This document shows, piece by piece, positions 41,986 to 50,175 of a stretch of 64,000 bases of DNA. This stretch comes from UBA4615 sp046046245 (lineage in GTDB: Bacteria > Pseudomonadota > Gammaproteobacteria > Burkholderiales > Burkholderiaceae_E). The position numbers and the translations under genes were made by a program. The stretch covers positions 1 to 64,000 of the forward strand of contig JBJOKE010000042.1 in NCBI GenBank assembly GCA_046046245.1, in the 5' to 3' direction. Each line of letters opens with the position of its first letter. Within the stretch, counting starts at the first letter, position 1. A model generated the notes under the pieces. That model saw nothing but the letters and a program-made list of their open reading frames with translations, searched no databases and had not been told where the DNA came from.

Positions 41986-44036
41986 GCGCCCCCCGCAGCA
42001 CCGTCGTCGGCGTCGACGTCGGCGGGACCTTCACCGATCTCTTCGTCCTCGACGAGGCCACCGGCACCGCGCGGATCGTCAAGGTGCCGTCGACCCGCGG
42101 CGACGAGGCCCGCGGCTTCGTCGACGGCATCGCGCGGATCGGCGCGTCGGCCGACGCCCTCGCCACCATCGTCCACGGCACGACGGTCGCCACCAACGCC
42201 CTGCTCGAGCGCAAGATCGCCCGCACCGGCCTCATCACCACCCGCGGCTTCCGCGACGTGCTCGAGATGCGTCGCCGCGACCGGCCGCGGACCTGGGGCC
42301 TGCGCGGCGGCTTCGTCCCGCCGGTGCCGCGCGACCTGCGCCTCGAGGTCGACGAGCGCACCCTCGCCGACGGCTCGGTGCTCGTGCCGGTCGACCTCGA
42401 CCAGGTCCGCGACGCCGCGCGGCGGCTCCGCGAGGCCGGCTGCGAGGCGGTCTGCGTGTTCTTCGTCAACGGGCACGCGAACGCGGCGAACGAGCGCGCG
42501 GCGGCGGCGGCCGTGCGGGCCGACTGGCCGAACCCCTTCGTCACCGCCGCCACCGAGGTGCTGCCCGAGATCCGCGAGTTCGAGCGCTGCTCGACCGCCG
42601 TGCTGAACACCGCGCTGCAGCCGGTGGTGGGGCGCTACCTGCGGCGGCTGGAGGGCGACCTGCGCGAGCGCGGCTTCGCCGGGGAACTGCTCGTCGTGCA
42701 GTCCAACGGCGGCACGATGTCGGTCGCCGGCGCCTGCGAGCGGCCGGTGGGCACCGCGCTCTCCGGCCCGGCGGCCGGGGTGATCGCCTGCGCCGCGATC
42801 GCGCGCGACGCGGGCTTCCCCGACGTCATCACCGGCGACATGGGCGGCACCTCGTTCGACGTCTCGCTGGTCGCATCCGGCGCGGCCGCGCTCGCCGAGC
42901 AGACCTCGATCGAGTTCGGCCTGGTGATCCGCTCGCCGATGGTCCGCATCGAGACGATCGGCGCGGGCGGCGGCTCGATCGCGCAGGTGGACGCGGGCGG
43001 CCTGCTGCAGGTCGGCCCCGAGTCCGCGGGCAGCGTGCCCGGACCGGCCTGCTACGGCCGCGGCAACGATCGGCCCACCGTCACCGACGCGAACGTCGTG
43101 CTCGGCCGCATCGCCGCCGCGCGGCCGCTGGGCGGCGGCCTGCTCGCCGCGCTCGACGAGGGCCTCGCGCGGACCGCGATCGAACGGCACGTCGCGGGCC
43201 CGCTCGGCCTGGACGTGCTCGACGCCGCCGAGGCGATCCTCGCGGTCGCGGACTCGCGGATGGCGGGCGCGGTCCGCGTGGTGTCGATCGAACGCGGCCA
43301 CGATCCCCGCCGCTTCGCCTACATGCCCTTCGGCGGCGGCGGCGCGCTGCACGTCTGCGCGATGATGCGCGCGATCGGCACGACCGTCGGGCTGGTGCCG
43401 CGCTACCCGGGCGTGACCTCGGCGCTCGGCTGCGTGATCGCCGACCTGCGCCACGACGACGTGCGGACCGTCTCGCGCGCGCTCGCCGACGTGGACTTCG
43501 CCGCGCTGCACCGAGAGCTCGACGCGATGGCCACGGCCGCCGCCGCGCGGATCGGGTCGGCGGGCGTGGCGATCGCCGGCGTGCGCGAGCGGATCGAGCT
43601 CGACATGCTCTACACCGGCCAGACCCATACCGTGCGCGTCGAAGTGCCGCGCGACGCGCTGCACGCCGAGGGGGTCGCCGCCGCGTTCGCCGCCGCCTAC
43701 CGCGCGGCCTTCGGCCGCACGCTCGACGGCATCGCACCGCGCGTGGTCAACCTGCGTTACGCGCGGATCGGCGAGCGGCCGCGCTTCGACCTCGCGGTGC
43801 TCGCGCCCGCGGCGACCGCGATGCCCGCGCCGCTCGGCACGCAGCAGGTCCGGCACGCCGGCCGCTGGTGGGACGCGGTCCGCCGCGCGCGACTCGAGCT
43901 GCCGGTGGGGGCGCGCGTCGACGGCCCGGCGATCCTCGAGCAGCCGGACACCACCGTCTGGATCGAGCCGGGCTTCTCGGCCGAGGTCGACCGGCTCGGC
44001 AACCTCGTGATCCGCGCGACGGAGACCCCGGCATGA
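41982..44036 (+). CDS. hyuA: Hydantoinase/oxoprolinase subunit A (HyuA)
   Basis: 684 residues, an actin-like ATPase fold: GVDVGGTFTDLFVLDE, IVHGTTVATNALLERK, GDMGGTSFDVSLV, IGAGGGSIAQVDAGG and FGGGGALHVCAMMRAIG. It phosphorylates the ring carbonyl oxygen of a lactam or imide so that HyuB can open it. Its length is normal for the short (hydantoinase-type) class rather than the fused 5-oxoprolinase. It overlaps both neighbours by four bases. The substrate of this pair is not readable. Confidence 0.9.
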   Translation: MSAPRSTVVGVDVGGTFTDLFVLDEATGTARIVKVPSTRGDEARGFVDGIARIGASADALATIVHGTTVATNALLERKIARTGLITTRGFRDVLEMRRRDRPRTWGLRGGFVPPVPRDLRLEVDERTLADGSVLVPVDLDQVRDAARRLREAGCEAVCVFFVNGHANAANERAAAAAVRADWPNPFVTAATEVLPEIREFERCSTAVLNTALQPVVGRYLRRLEGDLRERGFAGELLVVQSNGGTMSVAGACERPVGTALSGPAAGVIACAAIARDAGFPDVITGDMGGTSFDVSLVASGAAALAEQTSIEFGLVIRSPMVRIETIGAGGGSIAQVDAGGLLQVGPESAGSVPGPACYGRGNDRPTVTDANVVLGRIAAARPLGGGLLAALDEGLARTAIERHVAGPLGLDVLDAAEAILAVADSRMAGAVRVVSIERGHDPRRFAYMPFGGGGALHVCAMMRAIGTTVGLVPRYPGVTSALGCVIADLRHDDVRTVSRALADVDFAALHRELDAMATAAAARIGSAGVAIAGVRERIELDMLYTGQTHTVRVEVPRDALHAEGVAAAFAAAYRAAFGRTLDGIAPRVVNLRYARIGERPRFDLAVLAPAATAMPAPLGTQQVRHAGRWWDAVRRARLELPVGARVDGPAILEQPDTTVWIEPGFSAEVDRLGNLVIRATETPA

Positions 44037-44671
44037 GCCTCCCGCATCCGATCGACCCGCGCCGCACGGCGCTGCTGGTCGTCGACCTGCAGAACGATTT
44101 CCTCGCCCCGGACGGCGCCTACGCGCGCGGCGGCGCCGCCAGCGAGGCCGCACGCGCGCTGCCCGCCCGCGTCGCGCCGCTCGCGCGCGCGCTGAAGGCG
44201 GCCGGCGGCATGGTCGTCGCGAGCCGGTTCACGCTGTGGCCCGACGCGGCGGGCGAGCCGATGGTCTCCGACCACCTGCGCGCGCTGCGCCCCTTCCTCG
44301 CGCGCGGCGACTTCGCGCCCGGGAGCCGCGGACAGCAGGTGGTCGACGCCCTCGACCCGCTGGTCGACGTCCGCGTCGACAAGGTCGCCTACTCGGCGTT
44401 CTTCTCGACGCAGCTCGACTGGGTGCTGCGCCACGCGGGGATCGACACGGTCGTCGTCGGCGGCATCGTCACCAACGGCGGCGTCGCCAGCACCGCCCGC
44501 GATGCGCACGTCCGCGAGTACCACGTGCAGGTGCTGGCCGACGGCTGCGCGGCGTTCCGGGAGCAGACCCACGCGGCCAGCCTCGCCGACCTCGCGACGG
44601 TGGGCGAGGTGCTCGACTGCGCCGGCTGGCTCGCGCGGCTGGCCGCCGCGGCGCGGGGCCCGACGGCATGA
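44033..44671 (+). CDS. Isochorismatase-like hydrolase lacking the catalytic Cys
   Basis: 212 residues with the cysteine-hydrolase fold: VVDLQNDFLAP (D18), VDKVAYSAF (K117), and VGGIVTNGGVASTARDAH. In active amidohydrolases of this superfamily (nicotinamidase, RutB, maleamate amidohydrolase NicF) the motif TN-x-C-V carries the nucleophilic Cys; here residue 150 is Gly (codon GGC at 44480-44482, one base from Cys TGC). YecD-type members also lack it. The Asp and Lys are kept, so it may use water directly, as phenazine/enterobactin isochorismatases do, or have another role. Fully overlapped within the operon. Confidence 0.85.
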   Translation: MSLPHPIDPRRTALLVVDLQNDFLAPDGAYARGGAASEAARALPARVAPLARALKAAGGMVVASRFTLWPDAAGEPMVSDHLRALRPFLARGDFAPGSRGQQVVDALDPLVDVRVDKVAYSAFFSTQLDWVLRHAGIDTVVVGGIVTNGGVASTARDAHVREYHVQVLADGCAAFREQTHAASLADLATVGEVLDCAGWLARLAAAARGPTA

Positions 44672-46098
44672 CCGGGGCGGCGCGCCGCGAGCCGACCGTG
44701 GTCCGCGCCGCGGCGATGCCCGCGGGCACGCCGTCGGTGCCGGTCGCGATCGTCGGCGCCGGCGCCTGCGGGCAGGTCGCCGCGCTCGCGCTGCGCGACG
44801 CGGGCGTCGAGGTGCTGCTCGTCGAGCGCGATCCGGTGCCGCGCGGCTCGACCGCGCTGTCCTCCGGCTTCGTGCCGGCGGCCGGCACCGCGGTCCAGCG
44901 CGCGGCCGGCGTCGACGACGACTCGCCGGCGCGCCTTGCCGACGACATCCGCCGCAAGTCCCACGGCCGTGCGTCGCCGGTGCTGGTCGAGGCCTACACC
45001 GCGGCCATCGGCCCGGCGATCGACGTCCTGGGCGCGCGCCACGGGCTGCGCTTCGAGCTCCTCGACGGGTTCCTCTATCCCGGCCACACCGCGCGCCGGA
45101 TGCACGCGCTGCCCGAGCGCACCGGTGCGGCGCTGGTGGCCGCGCTCGACGCCGCCGCGCAGCACGCGGGCGCCTCGCTGCTCTGCGAGGCGCGCGCCGT
45201 CGAGCTCTGGGTCGACGAGGGGCGGCGGGTCATCGGTCTCGGCGTCGAGCGCCCCGACGGTGCGCTCGAGCGGATCGGCTGCGACGCGCTGCTGCTCGCC
45301 TGCAACGGCTTCGGCGGCAACGCCGCGATGGTCCGCGACTGGCTGCCCGAGATGCGCGAGGCGACCTTCGCCGGCCATGCGGGCAACGACGGCACCGCGA
45401 TCGCCTGGGGCCGCGCGCTCGGCGCGCGGCTCGCCGACCTCGGCGGCTACCAGGGTCACGGCTCGTGGGCGGTGCCGCAGGGCGCGCTCGTCACCTGGGC
45501 GCTGATGACCGAGGGCGGGGTGCAGGTCAACGCCCGTGGCTGCCGGTTCCACGACGAGACGCAGGGCTACTCCGAGGCCGCGGTCCACGTGCTCGCGCAG
45601 CCGGGCGGCACCGCGTGGAACGTCTTCGACGACCGGCTGCTCGCGCTCGCGCGCGGCTTTCCCGACTTCGTCGAGGCCGAGCGGGCGGGCGCGCTGCGGA
45701 CCGCGGCCGACGCCGGCGCGCTCGCCGCGGTGCTCGGCTGCGACGCGGCCGCGCTGCGGTCGACGCTCGTCGCGATCGACCCCGACGCGCCGCCCGGCCC
45801 CGACGGCCGGCGCTTCGCGCGCCGGCTCTCGGCGCCCTACCACGCGATCCGCGTGACCGGCGCGCTGTTCCATACGCAGGGCGGGCTCGACGTCGACGCC
45901 CGCTGCCGCGTGCTCGACGACGGTGGGCGCCCGCTGCCGAACCTGTGGGCCGCCGGCGGCGCCGCCCGCGGCGTCTCGGGCGACGCCGTCTGGGGCTACC
46001 TGTCCGGCAACGGGCTGCTGAGCGCGATCGCCGGCGGCGCGATCGCCGCGACCGCGATCGCCGCGGCCACGACGAACCAGGGAAGGGGAGAACGATGA
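44668..46098 (+). CDS. FAD-dependent oxidoreductase, fumarate reductase/ketosteroid dehydrogenase type
   Basis: 476 residues with an FAD Rossmann motif (VAIVGAGACGQVAALALRDAGVEVLLVERD, about residues 24-53), GSTALSSGFVPAAGT, the middle LLLACNGFGGNAAMV, and the C-terminal FAD segment NLWAAGGAARGVSGDAVWGYLSGNGLL. This FAD-binding-2 family (fumarate reductase, KstD, tricarballylate dehydrogenase TcuA) adds or removes hydrogen across a C-C bond next to a carbonyl or carboxylate. In the operon it could desaturate a succinimide- or succinate-like intermediate, or reduce an unsaturated one. No signal peptide: it is cytoplasmic. Confidence 0.85.
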   Translation: MTGAARREPTVVRAAAMPAGTPSVPVAIVGAGACGQVAALALRDAGVEVLLVERDPVPRGSTALSSGFVPAAGTAVQRAAGVDDDSPARLADDIRRKSHGRASPVLVEAYTAAIGPAIDVLGARHGLRFELLDGFLYPGHTARRMHALPERTGAALVAALDAAAQHAGASLLCEARAVELWVDEGRRVIGLGVERPDGALERIGCDALLLACNGFGGNAAMVRDWLPEMREATFAGHAGNDGTAIAWGRALGARLADLGGYQGHGSWAVPQGALVTWALMTEGGVQVNARGCRFHDETQGYSEAAVHVLAQPGGTAWNVFDDRLLALARGFPDFVEAERAGALRTAADAGALAAVLGCDAAALRSTLVAIDPDAPPGPDGRRFARRLSAPYHAIRVTGALFHTQGGLDVDARCRVLDDGGRPLPNLWAAGGAARGVSGDAVWGYLSGNGLLSAIAGGAIAATAIAAATTNQGRGER

Positions 46099-46958
46099 CG
46101 ACGACGCTGAAGGCGCGGCTCGCCGAGCCGCGGATCGTGCTGGCACCGGGTGTCTACGATGCGCTGACCGCACTGCTCGCCGAGCAGGCGGGCATGGAGG
46201 CGCTCTACCTGTCGGGCGCGTCGATCGCCTACACGCGACTCGGTCGCTCGGACGTCGGGCTCACCACGTTCACCGAGGTCCAGCAGGTGCTGGAGTCGAT
46301 CTGCGAGCGCGTGTCGACGCCGGTGATCGTCGACGCCGACACCGGCTTCGGCAACGCGATCAACGTCCAGCGCACGGTGCGCGGCCTCGAGCGCGCGGGC
46401 GCGGCGATGATCCAGCTCGAGGACCAGTCCTTCCCGAAGCGCTGCGGCCACCTCGACGGCAAGGGCGTGGTGCCGGTCGCCGAGATGTGCGGCAAGCTGC
46501 GCGCCGCGCTCGACGCACGCCGCGACGACCGCACGCTGATCATGGCGCGCACCGACGCGATCGCGGTGGAAGGCCTCGAGGCCGCGTTCGAACGCGCCGA
46601 GCGCTACGTCGAGTGCGGCGTCGACGCGCTGTTCGTCGAGGCCCTGCGCACGCCCGAGCAGATGGACGCGGCCTGCGCGCGGTTCGCGTCGCGCGTGCCG
46701 CTGCTCGCGAACATGGTCGAGGGTGGCAGGACGCCGCTGCAGCCGACCGACGCGCTGCAGGCGCGGGGCTTTCGCATCGCGATCTTCCCGGGCGCCACGG
46801 TGCGCATCGTCGCGCACACGCTCGGCCGCTACTTCGGCGAACTGCGCGAAGCCGGCGGCACCGCCGCGTGGCGCGACCGGATGCTCGACTTCGACGGGCT
46901 GAACCGGACGATCGGCACGCCGGAGCTGCTCGCGCTCGGTCGCTCGTACGAGGGCTGA
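46095..46958 (+). CDS. Isocitrate lyase/PEP mutase-family C-C lyase (dimethylmalate/methylisocitrate lyase-like)
   Basis: 287 residues. Mg site VIVDADTGFGN (D80, D82), the lyase catalytic loop KRCGH (C117), and YLSGASIAYTRLGRSDVGLTTFTEV. The Cys in KRCGH marks a lyase rather than PEP mutase, which lacks it. Known members cleave 2-methylisocitrate, isocitrate, 2,3-dimethylmalate (Dml) or oxaloacetate. As the last gene of the operon, downstream of a dehydratase pair, it is the obvious cleavage step: a hydroxy diacid to pyruvate or glyoxylate plus a short acid. GGAAGGGGAG precedes the ATG, which overlaps the previous stop. Confidence 0.87.
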   Translation: MTTTLKARLAEPRIVLAPGVYDALTALLAEQAGMEALYLSGASIAYTRLGRSDVGLTTFTEVQQVLESICERVSTPVIVDADTGFGNAINVQRTVRGLERAGAAMIQLEDQSFPKRCGHLDGKGVVPVAEMCGKLRAALDARRDDRTLIMARTDAIAVEGLEAAFERAERYVECGVDALFVEALRTPEQMDAACARFASRVPLLANMVEGGRTPLQPTDALQARGFRIAIFPGATVRIVAHTLGRYFGELREAGGTAAWRDRMLDFDGLNRTIGTPELLALGRSYEG

Positions 46959-46967
46959 GACGCGGCC

Positions 46968-47693
46968 TCAGTCGCGCACGCCGCGCAGCCGCTCGACGTC
47001 GACGATCTCCGTGCCGCCGCGGGTCAGCCGCACCGCGCCCTCGGTCTCGAGCCGCTTCAGCGCGCGGTTCACCGTCTGCCGCGACAGCGCGAGCATCGTC
47101 GCCAGCCGGTCCTGCGGCACGCGGACCACGCGCCGGCCCGGGCTCGGCAGGTCGCCGTAGCTCTCGGACATCAGCACGAGCCGGCGCGCGACGCGCTCGA
47201 GCGCCGGCATCGCCGCGAACTCGTCGAGCGTGTCGAAGGCGGTGCGGGTGCGGCGGGCGAGCAGCTGTGCCAGCGCGCGCCAGTGCACCGGGTGACGCGC
47301 GAGGTGCGCGTGCAGCGCCTCGAGCGGCACGTGCAGCACGACGGCCGGCCCGTCGGCCCAGGTGTGATGGGTCCGCGGGCCGTCGTCGATCACCGAGATC
47401 TCCCCGAACCAGTGGGGCGCGTCGATCCGGGCGAGCATCGTCTGCTGCCCGTCGCGGGTGTCGCCCGTGGAGGCGAGCGAGCCTTCCACCACGCAGTAGA
47501 GGCCGTCGCCCGCATCGCCCTTGAAGTACAGCGCCTCGCGGTCGCGCAGCCGCCGCGCGCGCGCGGCGCCCAGCAGGCCGTTCTGGAGGTCGGGGGGCAG
47601 GGCGGAGAACCAGGCGCCGCTGCGTGCGACGGCGACGTGGCGCGAGGCCGACGCGTGGGGCGCGCCGGCGTCGTTCTGTCGGATAGGCGACAT
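46968..47693 (-). CDS. Crp/Fnr-family transcriptional regulator
   Basis: 241 residues: an N-terminal cyclic-nucleotide-binding-type beta roll (ALYFKGDAGDGLYCVVEGSLAST, WFGEISVIDDGPRTHHTWA), a dimer helix, and a C-terminal winged helix with recognition helix VPQDRLATMLALSRQTVNRALKRLE. There is no Fnr-type N-terminal Cys cluster, and the phosphate-binding Arg/Ser pair of Crp is not obvious, so the ligand is uncertain. It converges with the lyase gene and is not part of that operon. Confidence 0.88.
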   Translation of the reverse strand: MSPIRQNDAGAPHASASRHVAVARSGAWFSALPPDLQNGLLGAARARRLRDREALYFKGDAGDGLYCVVEGSLASTGDTRDGQQTMLARIDAPHWFGEISVIDDGPRTHHTWADGPAVVLHVPLEALHAHLARHPVHWRALAQLLARRTRTAFDTLDEFAAMPALERVARRLVLMSESYGDLPSPGRRVVRVPQDRLATMLALSRQTVNRALKRLETEGAVRLTRGGTEIVDVERLRGVRD

Positions 47694-47878
47694 CGATGGA
47701 CTTAGGTCCCTGAGATCATCGGGCGCGTGCGGCCCGCCTCTCCTGCCCGGAAGGCCGCTTCGCGCTTGGCTTGGAGAGTATGCATGGAAGGTCGGGGACG
47801 GCGGGCGGAGATCCCTCGGAAGTCGGAAATCGGGGAACGTGCCCGCGCGCGCGGAGTGTTCGGGAAGGGTCGGTCGCG

Positions 47879-48655
47879 ATGGTGAGGGACGACGACGCCC
47901 GCGGTTTCACCCAGGTCGTCGCGGTGCTCGGACCCGGGCAGTGGAGCGAGCTGATGCGCGTCGGCGACCCGCCCGGCTCCGTCTCGCGCACGCCGGAGCG
48001 CGACGTGGGACGACTCGAGTGGCTGCTGGCCTGGCTGCCGAGGGAGGAGCACGTCCGGGTGCGCAGCGCCATGCAGGTCGTCAGGCTCGGCGCGCCCTCG
48101 CGGCGCTGGCGCAGCGAGGCGACCGGACTCGTGCTCGACGTCTCCGGCGGCCCGTGGCGCGGCGGGCAGTGGGCCTACGCGGTGCGCGCGTGGCGCATCG
48201 ACGAGGCGCCGACGCCCGAGCCGGGGCCGACCGGGGCCGCGCGCGTCGCCGCCGACGCGGGCGCCGCAGCGGAGGCCGCCGGGTCGCCCGACGCGGTCTC
48301 CGGCGACACCGGGATCGGTCGTCTCGACTACGATCCCGCGCTCGACCGCCTGAAGCTCGACGCGCAGGCCTGTCGCCAGCACGGCCTGCCGGTCGCCCTC
48401 GGCGTCGAGCTGCCGCTGATGCGCTGGGCGGCGTGTTTCGCCGGCGATGACCGCTTCGTCGCGATCAGCCGGATGTGCTGGAGCGCGCCGTCGGAGTATC
48501 CGCTGCGGACGACGCTGCGGCTGGCCGCGGGCGACGAACCGGCGCAGCCGACCGCCGCGGGGGGCCGCCGGCCCCGCCGCATCGAGCTGCAGCTCGAGCG
48601 ACCGGTCCGCGGCGGTCCGGTCGTCGGCCGCTGCCGGCTGCTCGATGACGCCTGA
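47879..48655 (+). CDS. Orphan protein with two PAS-like halves, unknown function
   Basis: 258 residues from the ATG at 47879 (GGAAGG about nine bases upstream); the frame is open to 47771 but without a good ribosome site. The second half (GIGRLDYDPALDRLKLDAQACRQHGLP) follows the opening pattern of PAS_3 domains, and the first half has a similar C-terminal strand set (RSEATGLVLDVSGGPWRGGQWAYAVRAWRID). No kinase, GGDEF, EAL or DNA-binding domain follows, so it would be a stand-alone sensor or adaptor. The PAS call is tentative. It is divergent from the Crp/Fnr gene. Confidence 0.45.
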   Translation: MVRDDDARGFTQVVAVLGPGQWSELMRVGDPPGSVSRTPERDVGRLEWLLAWLPREEHVRVRSAMQVVRLGAPSRRWRSEATGLVLDVSGGPWRGGQWAYAVRAWRIDEAPTPEPGPTGAARVAADAGAAAEAAGSPDAVSGDTGIGRLDYDPALDRLKLDAQACRQHGLPVALGVELPLMRWAACFAGDDRFVAISRMCWSAPSEYPLRTTLRLAAGDEPAQPTAAGGRRPRRIELQLERPVRGGPVVGRCRLLDDA

Positions 48656-48730
48656 CCCGGGCCGCGGTCGGTCGGCGGCCTGTGTCGAGCCGGTAAGCTC
48701 GCGGCTTCGTCCCGCCCTTCGGAGCCCGCC

Positions 48731-49126
48731 ATGTCCGCCACGCCCGCCTCCTTCACGCGCGTCGTCCTGTTCACCGATACCGACGGCCGGGCCCGGTTCC
48801 GCGAGGAGCCCGTTCCGCTCGACCAGGGCACGCCGCAGTCGCGGCTGTCGGCACTGATGCCCTCGGGCGGGCTGCAGCTTCGCGAGAGCCCGGTGGGCTT
48901 CCGTTCACCGTTCCACGTGACGACCACCCCGCAGTGGGTCTTCATCCTGTCGGGCCGGATGGAGATCGGCCTGCAGGACGGCTCGTCGCGGGTCTTCGGG
49001 GCCGGCGAGCACTTCTACTCGGCCGATCTGCTGCCCGAGGGGGCGAGCTTCGATGCGGCCGTGCACGGCCACTGGAGCCGGCAGGTGGGCGACGCGCCGC
49101 TGAGGACGCTGTTCGTGCGCGGCTGA
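48731..49126 (+). CDS. Cupin-fold protein
   Basis: 131 residues with one cupin core: SPFHVTTTPQWVFILSGRMEIGLQDGSSRVFGAGEHFYSADLLPEG. The first conserved motif has His63-like FH and the strand GRMEIGL; the second metal motif is weak (GEHFYSAD). Such small cupins are often metal-binding regulators or isomerases. A Shine-Dalgarno (CGGAGCCCGCC) precedes the ATG at 48731. No operon partner is apparent; it converges with a PhyH-type dioxygenase gene. Confidence 0.7.
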   Translation: MSATPASFTRVVLFTDTDGRARFREEPVPLDQGTPQSRLSALMPSGGLQLRESPVGFRSPFHVTTTPQWVFILSGRMEIGLQDGSSRVFGAGEHFYSADLLPEGASFDAAVHGHWSRQVGDAPLRTLFVRG

Positions 49127-49176
49127 GGCGGCGCGCCGGCGCAGGCCGGCCTCGGCCCGGCGGCCGTGACCGCGCC

Positions 49177-50019
49177 TCAGCGCACCTCCATCCGCCGCTT
49201 CAGCTCCGGCGGATTCGCGAAGGTCCTGCGGAACGCATCGGCGCCCTCGAGCGAGAAGCGCACGCCGGCCTCCTTCACCGAGGACTCGGGCACCTTCGAC
49301 AGCGGCGTGTAGCGCGGGTGATGGTGCTCGAGGTAGGGGTCGTTGCGCGCCGCGTTGTAGCACATGATCACCGTCCAGCGCCGGTTCGGCGAGCGGTTCT
49401 GGTCGGAGCGGTGCATCACGTTCGAGTGGAAGAACAGGCCGTCGCCCGGCTCCATCTCGACGTACACGCGCTCCATCGTCGCCAGCATCCGCTCGACGCG
49501 CTTCGGGTCGGCGCCGACCTGCTCGCCCGGCAGCACGCCGTGGTCCACGCGACCGGCGAGGTGCGAGCCGCGCAGCACCTGCAGGCAGCCGTTCTCGCGG
49601 GTGGTGCGGTCGAGCGCGAGCATCATCGACGCCATGTAGGGGAACAGGCAGCCGTTGTGGTACCAGTAGCCGTAGTCCTGGTGCCATTCCCACGCGCCGC
49701 CGTCGTACGGTTCCTTGGCGGTCAGCTTCGAGTGGTAGTGGTAGACCTCGCCGCCCAGCATCGCCTCCATGGTGTCCACCACGCGCGGGGTGCGCGCGGC
49801 CAGGCCGTAGACGCTGTCGCCCGGATGGTTCCAGGTGGCCATCCGGGTCGACTTGCCCTCGGCGTCCGTGCGGTCGTAGAGGCTGGCGCGCAGCGCCGGG
49901 TCCTGTTCGATGGCCGCGCGCAGGATCGCGGCCTCCTCGGCGTCGAACAGGGAACGGACGAGCACGTAGCCGTCGCGCTCGTAGGCGGCCTGCTGCTCGG
50001 GCGTGAAGATCGAGGGCAT
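49177..50019 (-). CDS. Phytanoyl-CoA dioxygenase (PhyH) family Fe(II)/2-oxoglutarate oxygenase
   Basis: 280 residues with the facial triad H113-x-D115 in EWHQDYGYWY and a distal His in FFHSNVMHRSDQN (about H203), followed by the 2-oxoglutarate Arg region NRRW. The N terminus (TPEQQAAYERDGYVLVRSLF) is a PhyH hallmark. The chain has the same general build as ectoine hydroxylase EctD and related enzymes that hydroxylate small molecules, but the rest of an ectoine biosynthesis cluster is missing. The substrate is unknown. It stands alone on the minus strand. Confidence 0.85.
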   Translation of the reverse strand: MPSIFTPEQQAAYERDGYVLVRSLFDAEEAAILRAAIEQDPALRASLYDRTDAEGKSTRMATWNHPGDSVYGLAARTPRVVDTMEAMLGGEVYHYHSKLTAKEPYDGGAWEWHQDYGYWYHNGCLFPYMASMMLALDRTTRENGCLQVLRGSHLAGRVDHGVLPGEQVGADPKRVERMLATMERVYVEMEPGDGLFFHSNVMHRSDQNRSPNRRWTVIMCYNAARNDPYLEHHHPRYTPLSKVPESSVKEAGVRFSLEGADAFRRTFANPPELKRRMEVR

Positions 50020-50175
50020 CGGTGGGTCTCCGTGTGCGTCCGGTCGGGACGTGTCGTCGTGGGGTGCGGGTCCGCGCCGGGCCGATGGTCGCGCCGCCGC
50101 CCCGTGGGCTGCAAGTGCGCGTGCGAGGACCCGGAACCGCGCCCGCGCGGCCGCGCAGCGGCGGGCAGCCCCGAC

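Noticed and set aside
49177..50019. Ectoine hydroxylase ectD
   Set aside because: Only the general PhyH pattern is shared; ectABC genes are absent, so a specific name is not supported.
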